From positions 1-20,604 of the forward strand of contig JAUWOV010000026.1 in NCBI GenBank assembly GCA_030611945.1: a DNA stretch of 20,604 bases, given 5' to 3'. Shown piece by piece: positions 1-7,735 of the stretch (position 1 is its first letter; each line of letters begins with the position of its first letter). The stretch is from a bacterium (GTDB lineage: Bacteria; JAHJDO01). Under the pieces are notes generated by a model. It made no database searches. It saw only the letters and a list, made by a program, of their open reading frames with translations, and was not told the origin of the DNA. The position numbers were made by a program, and so were the translations under genes.

Positions 1-61
1 AACATGATGCTTCTTTCTTTATCTCCTTAAATATTCCCGTAGATACTATTAATATTTTCCT

Positions 62-93
62 GACCCCATCCCGAAAGCTTTCGGGATGGGGTC
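62..93. repeat. 32-bp perfect palindrome with TCCCGAAAGCTTTCGGGA core
   Basis: The two 16-base arms are exact reverse complements with no loop. The 18-base core TCCCGAAAGCTTTCGGGA recurs at 17525-17542, at the other end of the window and also in an intergenic gap. No T-run follows, so an ordinary intrinsic terminator is unlikely. A dispersed REP-like palindrome is the simplest reading. Confidence 0.85.
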
Positions 94-179
94 CCTTGTA
101 TCCTCCACCTAGGGGGTAAGGATGTATCTTACCATTTCCAGTAGTAGTAAATTTTTGTGTAGATTTTTAGATGAGGCAA

Positions 180-188
180 TGATACAAT
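180..188 (+). promoter_or_regulatory. Possible extended -10 promoter of the ATPase operon
   Basis: TGA followed by TACAAT makes a TGn-extended -10 box, predicting transcription start near 195, shortly before the Shine-Dalgarno at 202-206 and the first gene at 213. I see no good -35 element at 16-18 bases, so this rests on the extended -10 alone. Confidence 0.35.
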
Positions 189-212
189 TTCATTATGCAC
201 TAGGAGATAGTT

Positions 213-524
213 TTGATAGAAGAAGTAATAGAGAAGATAAAACAATCTGAGCAAAAAGCATCAAAGCTTATAGAAAAAGAAAAACAACAAACAGCCGCCA
301 ATCTAAAAAACGCTCAAAAGGATGCATTGGTTTATATTGAAAAGGCTGTTGCGAATGCAAGTCAGGAAGCAAAGAAAATACTGGCAAAAGCTGATATGCA
401 AGCTAAAAACCAAGTCGAAAAAATACGCAAAAGTAATGAGGAATCTCTCTTTAAACTTGAGCAAAAAGCTCAACTCAAAGAAGCGAGCGCTATAAACACC
501 ATACTAGAAGAACTGAGACATTAA
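213..524 (+). CDS. ntpF: V/A-type ATPase peripheral-stalk subunit (H/G type)
   Basis: A 103-residue protein that is almost entirely charged heptad-like coiled coil, rich in Lys, Glu, Gln and Ala, with no membrane segment. This length and composition fit the small stalk subunit (NtpF in Enterococcus, AhaH in archaea, G in Thermus), which pairs with subunit E to hold the A3B3 head against torque. The start is TTG at 213, supported by AGGAG at 202-206 six bases upstream. Its stop overlaps the start of the subunit I gene by one base, so translation is coupled. Sequence conservation in this family is weak, so the call rests mainly on being first in an ntp-order operon. Confidence 0.85.
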   Translation: MIEEVIEKIKQSEQKASKLIEKEKQQTAANLKNAQKDALVYIEKAVANASQEAKKILAKADMQAKNQVEKIRKSNEESLFKLEQKAQLKEASAINTILEELRH

Positions 525-2488
525 TGGCTATCTCTCAAATGCAAAAGGTCAATATAATCGGAGTTAAATCTCAATGTCAGGATGTTGTCTCTTTTTTAGA
601 ATCACTTAATATCATCCAGATTAATCATATTAAGCAAAAACACGCTGAAAAACACAAGGATTTTCTAAAACCGGTTCAGGCAAATTTTGACCAATCCAAA
701 AAAGAACTTTCTGAACTTCAGTCCACTATAGACTTTTTGTCGCGATTTATGGGGAAAACAGGTTTTGTTTCCAGTTTTACGGGTAGCAAGATACTGCTGT
801 CAGCTGATGAGTTTGAAAAAACAGCTTTGGAATTTGATTATAGAAAAATACACAAAACCTGTATGCTCATTCAGCAGGAATTGCACAAGACAGAAAGAGA
901 AATTGGTGTGCTCCATGCTCAATATAATCAGCTTCTTCCATGGAAACCACTCAGCCTCTCTTTAGACACATTCAATATAATTGACATTATCAAGTATGCG
1001 CTTTTAACCGGAACTACCGGTAAATTTTCTCATTTCAAAACTAATATGAGCAAAAAATTTCCCCTTTTACACTGTGAAAAAGTTTCGGACTATCATGAGA
1101 CAGAAAACATTGTAGCCGTATATTACAGCGATCAGGAAAAAGAAATATTTAGCAAATGTAAGAAACTAGGAGTCGAAAGAGTGGACTTGTTTAATCTTAA
1201 TGGAACAGTAAGTTCAAATCTCGAGAGAATATCCAGTGAGTTGGAAAGTCTTAAGTTAAAACATAAAACCCTTAGAGAAGATGTCTCTGAACTTACACCT
1301 CATTCAGGAAAACTAAAGGTTGCCTACGACTATTTTTTAAGCCTAAACGATAGAACATCCCTGCAAAATAAATTTTTGGAATCAAATAAAACTTTCTTGA
1401 TTGAAGGCTGGCTAAAAAAAGATGACGTTAGAAAATTTAAAAAACAAATTTCAGAAAGATTTCCGGAATCCAGCGTAATCAGGGTAGATCCTGCGAAAGA
1501 AGAGAAAGCGCCTGTATACCTTGAAAACAAGCCTATATTTAAGCCGTTTGAGACAGTAACTGATTTATATGGAACTCCGGCAAATACATCTGTTGACCCT
1601 ACTATTTTTATGGCTCCTTTCTTTTTCTTGTTTTTCGGATTATGTCTTACAGACGCTGGATATGGTCTTATCTTAAGCGCTATTGCTATTTTAGGCTTAT
1701 CAACAATAGCTCATACGCCGGGTGTTAAAAGATTTTTTAAGCTTATACTATATCTTGGAATATCTACGATTATTTGCGGCGTATTTACAGGCGGTTGGTT
1801 TGGCATAGAAGCAGAGAAGCTTCCAATATTTTTGCAAAAGGTTATTGTATTTGATCCTTTAAAAGATTCTATGCAGTTTTTTATGATAGCCTTAGCTCTG
1901 GGATTTATTCAATTGTACTGGGGAATATTAATCAAAGTATACAATTGCATTAAAGGCAAAGATTTTGCCGGAGCAATATTTGATCAGATACCATGGCTTG
2001 TTATTATGCCGTCACTTTTATTGTTAGCAATGGGTAAGAGCATGGCAAAATGGCCGGCTTTAGCCGGAGCCATAGTTATAGTTCTCTTCTTTGGGAGAGA
2101 TCAAAAAAATCCAATTGCAAGAATTCTTTCCGGGGCAGTAATAGGTTGTCTATGGCTGGGCAAAGATATTATTGGCAATATACTTTCGTATTCCAGACTG
2201 ATGGCTCTGGGATTGTCTACTGCGGTTATTGCGCTGGTTGCAAACAAGTTGGCAGGGATTGCTTTTGTGGAGCTTCCAATAGGGATTAACATACTTGCGA
2301 CTGTTATTATACTTTTTTTCCTGCATTCACTGAATTTTCTGGTCAATTCACTCGGCGCATATGTTCACTCAAGCAGACTTCAGTATGTGGAATTCTTTCC
2401 ATATTTTTTTACTTCAGGAGGCGAGCAGTTTGAGCCTTTTACAAAAAACACAAAATATACAATAATAGAACAAACCCCATTGGGGTAA
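524..2488 (+). CDS. ntpI: V/A-type ATPase membrane subunit I (a subunit)
   Basis: A 654-residue protein. The N-terminal half (about 1-355) is soluble, with coiled-coil stretches, and forms the arm contacting the peripheral stalks. The C-terminal half (about 358-640) has multiple hydrophobic helices and forms the ion half-channels next to the c ring. Family motifs are visible: the first membrane block with FFGLCLTDAGYGL, and SYSRLMALGLS carrying Arg558, placed where the essential channel arginine of V-type a subunits sits. Length matches the bacterial/archaeal family (about 620-660). It starts one base inside the stop of ntpF. A small palindrome ACCCCATTGGGGT (2474-2486) spans its stop codon, just before the ntpK ribosome binding site. 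Confidence 0.96.
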   Translation: MAISQMQKVNIIGVKSQCQDVVSFLESLNIIQINHIKQKHAEKHKDFLKPVQANFDQSKKELSELQSTIDFLSRFMGKTGFVSSFTGSKILLSADEFEKTALEFDYRKIHKTCMLIQQELHKTEREIGVLHAQYNQLLPWKPLSLSLDTFNIIDIIKYALLTGTTGKFSHFKTNMSKKFPLLHCEKVSDYHETENIVAVYYSDQEKEIFSKCKKLGVERVDLFNLNGTVSSNLERISSELESLKLKHKTLREDVSELTPHSGKLKVAYDYFLSLNDRTSLQNKFLESNKTFLIEGWLKKDDVRKFKKQISERFPESSVIRVDPAKEEKAPVYLENKPIFKPFETVTDLYGTPANTSVDPTIFMAPFFFLFFGLCLTDAGYGLILSAIAILGLSTIAHTPGVKRFFKLILYLGISTIICGVFTGGWFGIEAEKLPIFLQKVIVFDPLKDSMQFFMIALALGFIQLYWGILIKVYNCIKGKDFAGAIFDQIPWLVIMPSLLLLAMGKSMAKWPALAGAIVIVLFFGRDQKNPIARILSGAVIGCLWLGKDIIGNILSYSRLMALGLSTAVIALVANKLAGIAFVELPIGINILATVIILFFLHSLNFLVNSLGAYVHSSRLQYVEFFPYFFTSGGEQFEPFTKNTKYTIIEQTPLG

Positions 2489-2505
2489 ACAAAAAAGGGG
2501 ATTAA

Positions 2506-2988
<483 letters not shown>

Positions 2989-2996
2989 TAGTTTTT

Positions 2997-3170
2997 ATGA
3001 AATCAATAAAAACTTTATTAAAAAAAGCGCTGGGATTGAACAAAATAGAACAACACAGCAATATTAAAGACTACAAGGATCTATTTGGAACATGGAATGA
3101 AAGAGATCTTAAATTATTTGAGGAAAATGTATCTGATTTTGAGAAAATAGATCAAAGTGACTGGCAATGA
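2997..3170 (+). CDS. VapB-like antitoxin, partner of a broken VapC
   Basis: A 57-residue ORF eight bases after ntpK. Its C-terminal part (DYKDLFGTWNERDL, then FEKIDQSDWQ) resembles the FGTW-x-E...FEKIDxxLW tail of small antitoxins that precede PIN-domain toxins. Its TGA overlaps an ATG (ATGA at 3167-3170), the usual coupling in such pairs, and what follows is a VapC C-terminal stump. The ORF is intact, but I see no clear ribosome binding site. The toxin is lost, so this is probably a relic or an immunity-only antitoxin. Family assignment is from remembered pattern, not a search. Confidence 0.6.
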   Translation: MKSIKTLLKKALGLNKIEQHSNIKDYKDLFGTWNERDLKLFEENVSDFEKIDQSDWQ

Positions 3171-3306
3171 AAAAATCAAAGGTATCCCCTTGCCAATAAA
3201 TGATATATGGATAGCTGCTCATACAATTGAAACAGGTTCGTTATTAATAACCTATGATCAACACTTTAAACACATTGATAACATTAGACTATGGAATAAA
3301 ATATAA
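3167..3306 (+). pseudogene. Truncated vapC toxin gene (PIN-domain 3' end only)
   Basis: From 3175 one frame reads IKGIPLPINDIWIAAHTIE and continues through LLITYDQHFKHIDNIRLW to a stop at 3304-3306. This matches the end of VapC-type PIN ribonucleases, including the NDxWIAA block with a conserved Asp and the T-x-D-x-HF block. The first roughly 85 residues, with the DTN-type N-terminal metal site, are missing. The overlap ATG at 3167 is in another frame and stops after ten codons. The gene therefore lost its 5' two-thirds and went out of frame. No active toxin can be made. Confidence 0.75.
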
Positions 3307-3398
3307 AGAGGAAAAAATCAAAACAAATACAGGGGAAGCAATGGAATTTACAAAAGAAGAAAAGGAAATTTTAGAGAAAATAAGGAGCGTGCGGATTT

Positions 3399-3857
3399 AT
3401 GTATAAATTAACAATTATTCCCCTAGTTTTGTTTCTCTATCAAGCTATTGATATGGTTTTGAGAATTCCAAAAGGTAATTCAAGGATGTTCATTACGTCC
3501 ATTTATATCATTTCTGCTTGTACTCTATTTGTTTTTGTCAGTTTATCATTGCTTCGTGAACACAAACAGAAGTTCAAGTTGACATTTGTTTTATCCAGCG
3601 TTGTTATTGCGCCATGTTTGCTCCTTCCTTTAGTTTATTTAGCTCTTGCCACTCATTTAATTGGTGGTGCTGGTATAGGCACGATGTCTATTATGCTTTA
3701 TTCTCCTATAGCCATGCTTATATTTTTAATAACCATCTGGAATTTTTATAGAAAAACTAAAGATAAGAAAATTCTTGCTTTGCTTTTTTCCGGGATACCA
3801 ATAATAGGTTTTCCTTTTATAAATATGATTCATTTATTTATCTTTGGGCTTTATTAG
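3399..3857 (+). CDS. Unrecognised small integral membrane protein
   Basis: I do not recognise the family. The 152-residue product has about five hydrophobic stretches: roughly 3-20, 30-50, 62-86, 92-115 and 126-150, separated by short basic loops (REHKQK, YRKTKDKK). It looks like a compact polytopic inner-membrane protein with no soluble domain. AAGGAG at 3382-3387 lies 11 bases before the ATG. It sits between ntpK and ntpE, next to a broken toxin-antitoxin locus and a second membrane ORF. It is therefore more likely part of an inserted segment than an ATPase subunit, although an accessory membrane partner cannot be excluded. Confidence 0.6.
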   Translation: MYKLTIIPLVLFLYQAIDMVLRIPKGNSRMFITSIYIISACTLFVFVSLSLLREHKQKFKLTFVLSSVVIAPCLLLPLVYLALATHLIGGAGIGTMSIMLYSPIAMLIFLITIWNFYRKTKDKKILALLFSGIPIIGFPFINMIHLFIFGLY

Positions 3858-3928
3858 CGGAGCATAGATTTGAAAAATTCTATTATTAAGGAAATATAGG
3901 AACGACAATAACAAAAAGAAGACAGTAG

Positions 3929-4288
3929 ATGGAAAATAACGACAAGAAAACTATGGACGAACAACAAAAGAAAAACTATAGAATAATTTTCTGGAGACTG
4001 TTTGGCATAGGATTGCTTTTAAATATTGGTTTGCCTGCTTTAGACCAATCGCCGATTTTATCAAATTTAGAACCTTTATTTCTCATAGGTCCTTTCATCC
4101 TGCTTATCTTTTGGATGAAATACTTTAATGAGGCGTGGAAATTAATAGGTAAAAGATTTGGCTGGATAGTGGGATTGCTAACATTAATCCCACTCGGCGT
4201 GTTCGTAGCAATTGGAATTGCGCATCATTATTTAAAAGGGACAGATTATTGGAGAGGTAAATATAAAACTTTTCATGTGCAAAAATAA
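3929..4288 (+). CDS. Unrecognised three-helix membrane protein
   Basis: I do not recognise the family. The 119-residue product begins with a charged tail of about 18 residues. Three hydrophobic segments follow (about 22-38, 50-64 and 80-98), and it ends in a basic, aromatic tail. It follows the 3399-3857 membrane ORF by 71 bases on the same strand, with no obvious ribosome binding site. A hairpin lies 28 bases downstream. Length, hydrophobicity and codon use look like a genuine gene. No enzymatic motif is visible. Confidence 0.55.
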   Translation: MENNDKKTMDEQQKKNYRIIFWRLFGIGLLLNIGLPALDQSPILSNLEPLFLIGPFILLIFWMKYFNEAWKLIGKRFGWIVGLLTLIPLGVFVAIGIAHHYLKGTDYWRGKYKTFHVQK

Positions 4289-4315
4289 ATACAAATATGC
4301 AAAAAAAGTTGTTTC

Positions 4316-4335
4316 GGGTCGGATAAATCCGACCC
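4316..4335. repeat. GGGTCGGAT inverted repeat (hairpin)
   Basis: Nine-base arms GGGTCGGAT and ATCCGACCC are separated by AA and followed after five bases by a short T-run (4341-4345). It could end transcription of the two upstream membrane ORFs. The absence of an immediate T-tract and its resemblance to dispersed intergenic palindromes make a repeat element equally likely. Confidence 0.7.
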
Positions 4336-4351
4336 CTACATTTTTGAAAAT

Positions 4352-4400
4352 TAGGATTTTGAATTTGTTTAGAATTTCGGATTTAGAGTTTAGGATTTGG
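4352..4400. repeat. Degenerate AGGATTT/GAATTT low-complexity repeats
   Basis: A purine-pyrimidine-skewed stretch in which variants of GAATTT, GGATTT and AGAGTTT recur about every 6-10 bases. It lies between the hairpin at 4316 and the ntpE start, in non-coding sequence. Confidence 0.5.
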
Positions 4401-4401
4401 G

Positions 4402-4407
4402 TATAAT
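4402..4407 (+). promoter_or_regulatory. Possible -10 box (TATAAT) just before ntpE
   Basis: A perfect TATAAT ends four bases before the GTG start of ntpE. No -35 hexamer is visible at the right distance. If used, it would make a leaderless or near-leaderless ntpE transcript. In sequence this AT-rich it may be chance. Confidence 0.25.
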
Positions 4408-4410
4408 ACT

Positions 4411-5010
4411 GTGTCTGTAGAAAACATTATAAAAAAAATAGAAGCTGATGCTGAAGGGGAGTGCAAGGTACTGCGGGATAGAGCATCTCGGCAGATTAAA
4501 CAGATACAGGAGCAAGCAAAAAATCAGGCTAAAAAAGAGGAAGAAAGCGTTCTGAAACATGCAAACGAGCAAGCAGAAAAAAACATGAATAAGGCTATTG
4601 TTTCTGCAAATCTTGAATGCAGGATTAAGTCATTAAAGGTTAAGCAGGGCGTAATTTCAGCATGTTTTGAAAAAGCATATAATGAAACACTTAAGCTGCC
4701 TCAATCAGACTATTTAGAATTAATGGAGTTGAAACTGCTGAAATTTGTAGAAACAGGAGATGAAAAGGTAACGTTTGGAGATCTGCACAGAGAAAAGTTC
4801 AATAGCGATTTTTTGAATCAAATAAATAAGAAACTGGTTTCCATGGGGAAAAAGGGAGGGCTTTGTATCTCAAATGCTTCAAGACATCTAAAGTCCGGAT
4901 TCATTCTAATAAAAGGGAAACAAGAGACCAACGCATCCTTAGAACAATTAATTAAGATGCTAAGGCATAAATTACTAATACAAATAAACAACGTTCTCTT
5001 TGGAGAGTAG
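4411..5010 (+). CDS. ntpE: V/A-type ATPase peripheral-stalk subunit E
   Basis: A 199-residue protein with a long N-terminal helix (about 1-85) of Ala/Lys/Glu/Gln coiled coil and a globular C-terminal half with predicted alternating strands and helices. This is the typical layout and length of subunit E, which forms the outer stalk with the H/G subunit and caps the B subunits. Start is GTG at 4411. The family's initial helix (VENIIKKIEADAEGE) begins directly there, but the ribosome binding site is poor. It is separated from ntpK by 1.4 kb of accessory sequence and from ntpC by four metabolic genes, although in the usual ntp order K, E and C are contiguous. Confidence 0.9.
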   Translation: MSVENIIKKIEADAEGECKVLRDRASRQIKQIQEQAKNQAKKEEESVLKHANEQAEKNMNKAIVSANLECRIKSLKVKQGVISACFEKAYNETLKLPQSDYLELMELKLLKFVETGDEKVTFGDLHREKFNSDFLNQINKKLVSMGKKGGLCISNASRHLKSGFILIKGKQETNASLEQLIKMLRHKLLIQINNVLFGE

Positions 5011-5069
5011 GCACACCCAAATCAAGACTGCTTTTCAAAGGTTCGTATGTTAAAAGTTTGGAGGAATAT

Positions 5070-5744
5070 ATGAGTGAGTATTTAAAAAGTGAAGTTTATG
5101 AAGCTAATCTAGCTTTACCTGAAAATGGTTTGGTAGCAGGGACAAGTGGAAATGTCAGCGCTATTAACAAGGCAAGGAATAAAATCTACATAAAGCCAAG
5201 CGGTGTAAGTTATAAAAAATTAAGAAAGCAGGATATTGTCGGAGTTGATTTAAAGGGAAAGGTAGTTGAAGGTGAGCTTAACGCTTCAGTTGATCTGTCT
5301 CATCATCTTTATTTGTATAAGCATCTGCCTGAGATTGGCAGTGTTATTCATACCCACTCTGTTTATGCCACAGCCTTTGCCATGGTCGGCTCATCTATCC
5401 CTGTTTACAGCACTGCGCATGCAGACATTTTTGGGAAAGAGATTCCTTGCGCTCCATATGTAGATAATCAAGGAGAACATATTGGTAAGTCTGTTGTTAA
5501 ATATCGGCAACAAGGTTGCCCTGCTGTGTTACTTGGCAGGCACGGTGTTTTTATTTTTGAAGAAACCGTTGCCAAGGCTATCAAAGCAGCGATTATGCTG
5601 GAGCATGTAGCGCAGGCATCCAAAGAGGCATTGGAACTTGCCCGAATTTTAAGACGGTCTCTAAAACCCTTTTCAAAGAAAGAGGCAAAAAAATGGTATG
5701 ACCGCCATCATGGCGGTTGTTATGGACAAAAAAACAGGAGATAA
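5070..5744 (+). CDS. Class II aldolase/epimerase, AraD (ribulose-5-P 4-epimerase)-like
   Basis: A 224-residue class II aldolase/adducin fold protein. Visible landmarks are TSGNVSA and KPSGVSY near the N-terminus (phosphate/substrate loops), IHTHS with zinc ligands His94 and His96, GRHG with the third ligand His158, and HADIFG with Asp119. A C-terminal CYGQ with Tyr218 is also present. Asp119 and Tyr218 sit like the acid/base pair Asp120/Tyr229 of E. coli L-ribulose-5-phosphate 4-epimerase (231 residues). This favours epimerase over fuculose-phosphate aldolase, though both act on ketose phosphates with bound zinc. The ATG at 5070 is chosen because GGAGG (5060-5064) is five bases upstream. First gene of a four-gene cassette inside the ATPase operon. 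Substrate unknown. Confidence 0.85.
   Translation: MSEYLKSEVYEANLALPENGLVAGTSGNVSAINKARNKIYIKPSGVSYKKLRKQDIVGVDLKGKVVEGELNASVDLSHHLYLYKHLPEIGSVIHTHSVYATAFAMVGSSIPVYSTAHADIFGKEIPCAPYVDNQGEHIGKSVVKYRQQGCPAVLLGRHGVFIFEETVAKAIKAAIMLEHVAQASKEALELARILRRSLKPFSKKEAKKWYDRHHGGCYGQKNRR
5701..5717. repeat. Hairpin ACCGCCA-TCA-TGGCGGT in the 3' end of the araD-like gene
   Basis: A perfect 7-base stem with a 3-base loop, inside codons for DRHHGG and 18 bases upstream of the AGGAG site of the next gene. It could influence coupling or mRNA stability between the two genes, but it may also be a coincidence of codons. Confidence 0.5.
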
Positions 5745-5748
5745 AGAT

Positions 5749-6645
5749 ATGCAGACCATAAGTAAGAGAGAGCTTTATAATTGGTGTTCTATTCCCTATG
5801 ATAAGTTAAGCGAACATTCCCCAAAGATACCTTATGAAATTGCTGCTGATTCAAAAGAAATGGGAGAAAAGATGGCAAGAGAGTTGACTGAAGAGATACG
5901 ATCTCATAATAATAAAAATGAACCTACCCGGGCAATTATACCCTGTGGTCCCTCATGCTGGTATGAACCTTTTGCTCGAATTGTTAATACGGAAAAAATC
6001 AGCCTTAAAAATTTAGTTGTATTTCATATGGATGAATGTCTTGACTGGCAGGGCAACTTATTGCCAAAAAATCATCCATATAATTTCCGTACTGCTATGG
6101 AGCAGGTTTTCTATAACCCTGTTAATTCGGAATTAAGTGTTCCAGAAAAGCAGAGATTCTGGCTTGCTCCAAAGACAATGGAGCGAGTGAAAGAGGAGAT
6201 TTCAAAGGCTCCTATAGATATTACACTCGGCGGTTGGGGCCAGGACGGCCATATTGCCTACAACCAAACCCGCAGGGATCCGTATAGTATTTTATCTATA
6301 GAAGAACTGGCTGAGTCGTCTATAAGGATACAAAATAACAACTGGGATACTGTAATAGCCCTTGCTCAACGCACTTTGGGAACTGCGTATCAGTTTTCTC
6401 CGCCTATGTCTATAACTTTAGGAGTAAAAGAGTGTCTTGGAGCTAAAAAGATAAGGGTTTACAGTGATACGGGCAGCTGGAAACAGACTGCCTTTCGAGT
6501 AGCTCTTTTGGGACATGTGACTACAGAATATCCTCTAACACTCCTTCAAAAACACTCGGATGCCAGAATTACTGCAACAAAGGATACCGCGGCTCATGCT
6601 ATAAGCCTTCATCCTGAATGGGATTTCTTTGGAGGTAAAGATTGA
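5749..6645 (+). CDS. NagB-like sugar-phosphate isomerase/deaminase
   Basis: A 298-residue member of the NagB/RpiA fold family (glucosamine-6-phosphate deaminase/isomerase, 6-phosphogluconolactonase). Landmarks are FHMDE with Asp95 (NagB Asp72 position) and GGWGQDGHIAYNQ with Asp166 and His168 (NagB Asp141/His143). Where NagB has its catalytic Glu148 (GHIAFNE), this protein has Gln173. Either the deaminase chemistry is altered or the substrate differs. The N-terminus is also longer than in NagB. The ATG at 5749 is preferred over in-frame ATGs from 5698 on because AGGAG (5736-5740) lies eight bases upstream and it clears the previous stop. It overlaps the next gene by four bases if TTG is used there. 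Confidence 0.8.
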   Translation: MQTISKRELYNWCSIPYDKLSEHSPKIPYEIAADSKEMGEKMARELTEEIRSHNNKNEPTRAIIPCGPSCWYEPFARIVNTEKISLKNLVVFHMDECLDWQGNLLPKNHPYNFRTAMEQVFYNPVNSELSVPEKQRFWLAPKTMERVKEEISKAPIDITLGGWGQDGHIAYNQTRRDPYSILSIEELAESSIRIQNNNWDTVIALAQRTLGTAYQFSPPMSITLGVKECLGAKKIRVYSDTGSWKQTAFRVALLGHVTTEYPLTLLQKHSDARITATKDTAAHAISLHPEWDFFGGKD

Positions 6646-7727
6646 GTTCAATGACCAATTTTAAAATCATGATTGGCATAGGAGGGATTGGCTCAGGAAT
6701 ATTTTTTGAGTTAAAGGGGAAGCATACCTTAGGACGTAATGAGAGCCGGGCAGGGGTTCTTTTAAACAGACAGGACTTTTGCAAACTCCATATTATTTCT
6801 CATTATGTTTCGGTGTTTCTTAATGCAGAGAAAAAACAATTTAAAGTGCTTCCAATCGGTAAGATTGGGAGTGATTCTACAGGCAATAAATTATTAAAGC
6901 AGATGTCAGAAGCCGGGATAGATATATCTCATGTAGAAAAGGCTAAAAGCACAAACACGCTTTTTTCAGTATGTTTCCAGTATCCTGATAGCTCAGGAGG
7001 TAACATTACTACGGATAATAGCGCCAGTAATTTTGTATCTACTTCTGATGTTAAGCGCACGGAAATCTATTTTAAAAGATTTGCAGGTAAAGGAATTGCC
7101 CTTGCTGTGCCTGAAGCGCCTCTGGCGGCAAGAATCAAATTGCTGGAGACGGCAACTAAATATGATTTTTTCAGGGTCTGTGCTTTTAGTTCATTAGAGG
7201 CAAAGGAATTATTAGAACAGGATATGCTTAGAAACGTTGACCTTTTGGCTATGAATATAGATGAAGCAGAATCAATTATTGGTTACAGATATAATCCTCT
7301 GAAGTTGAAGATATTTTTAAAAAAGATCGAAAATAGATTAACAAGTTTTAATCCTGAAATAAAAATCTCTTTAACTATAGGTTCTAACGGCAGTTATGGG
7401 TATGAACAGGGTGTTTGGCAATGTATTCCATGCGCGCTGGTTAAGCCCATAAGCACAGCCGGAGCAGGAGATGCTCATTTAGCCGGACTTATTATTGCTA
7501 AGGCAATAGGATTGCCTTTTATAGATAAGGAAATAGAGAATAAAAAATCTTTGCCCAATAGTTCTATTGAGAGCGGCATGGCTTTTGCTAATCTATTGGC
7601 TTCTTTGTCTGTTGTCTCGCCTGACACCATAAATTTGAAAGCTAGCCCTAGTTCACTTTATGGACATGGCTTAAAACAAGGAATACAATTTTCTAAAAGA
7701 ATCAAAAAAGCACTGGATATTATTTAA
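6642..7727 (+). CDS. PfkB-family carbohydrate kinase
   Basis: A 361-residue ribokinase/PfkB-type kinase. Seen are an N-terminal glycine-rich segment, GKIGSDSTGNKLLKQM (the family's G-x-D-x-x-G block), and near the C-terminus STAGAGDAHLAGLI with the catalytic base Asp277 and anion-hole glycines. It would transfer phosphate from ATP to a sugar or sugar-phosphate hydroxyl. It is longer than typical members (about 300), with extra sequence around residues 20-50 and at the C-terminus. TTG at 6642 has GGAGG (6631-6635) at ideal spacing. The in-frame ATG at 6651 is the alternative. It overlaps the upstream stop and is two bases from the next ORF frame, so the cassette is one transcript. Substrate unknown. 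Confidence 0.85.
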   Translation: MSSMTNFKIMIGIGGIGSGIFFELKGKHTLGRNESRAGVLLNRQDFCKLHIISHYVSVFLNAEKKQFKVLPIGKIGSDSTGNKLLKQMSEAGIDISHVEKAKSTNTLFSVCFQYPDSSGGNITTDNSASNFVSTSDVKRTEIYFKRFAGKGIALAVPEAPLAARIKLLETATKYDFFRVCAFSSLEAKELLEQDMLRNVDLLAMNIDEAESIIGYRYNPLKLKIFLKKIENRLTSFNPEIKISLTIGSNGSYGYEQGVWQCIPCALVKPISTAGAGDAHLAGLIIAKAIGLPFIDKEIENKKSLPNSSIESGMAFANLLASLSVVSPDTINLKASPSSLYGHGLKQGIQFSKRIKKALDII

Positions 7728-7735
7728 TTGTGGTT

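Larger units (their letters stand above)
1..212. other. Non-coding leader upstream of the ATPase operon
   Basis: I see no convincing gene here. It holds a perfect palindrome (62-93) and a possible extended -10 box for the ATPase operon (180-188). On the minus strand an AAGGAG-like sequence (23-28 read in reverse) lies about 17 bases from a minus-strand ATG at 5-3. A divergent gene could therefore start at the window edge, but the spacing is too long to support a call. Confidence 0.5.

Noticed and set aside
3341-3406. 21-codon ORF (MEFTKEEKEILEKIR...) before the first membrane gene
   Set aside because: It is very short, overlaps the next start, and has no recognisable pattern. It may be a chance frame or the trace of a decayed gene.
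6599-6784. Minus-strand ORF at the isomerase-kinase junction
   Set aside because: It is antisense to two overlapping real genes and has no independent support.
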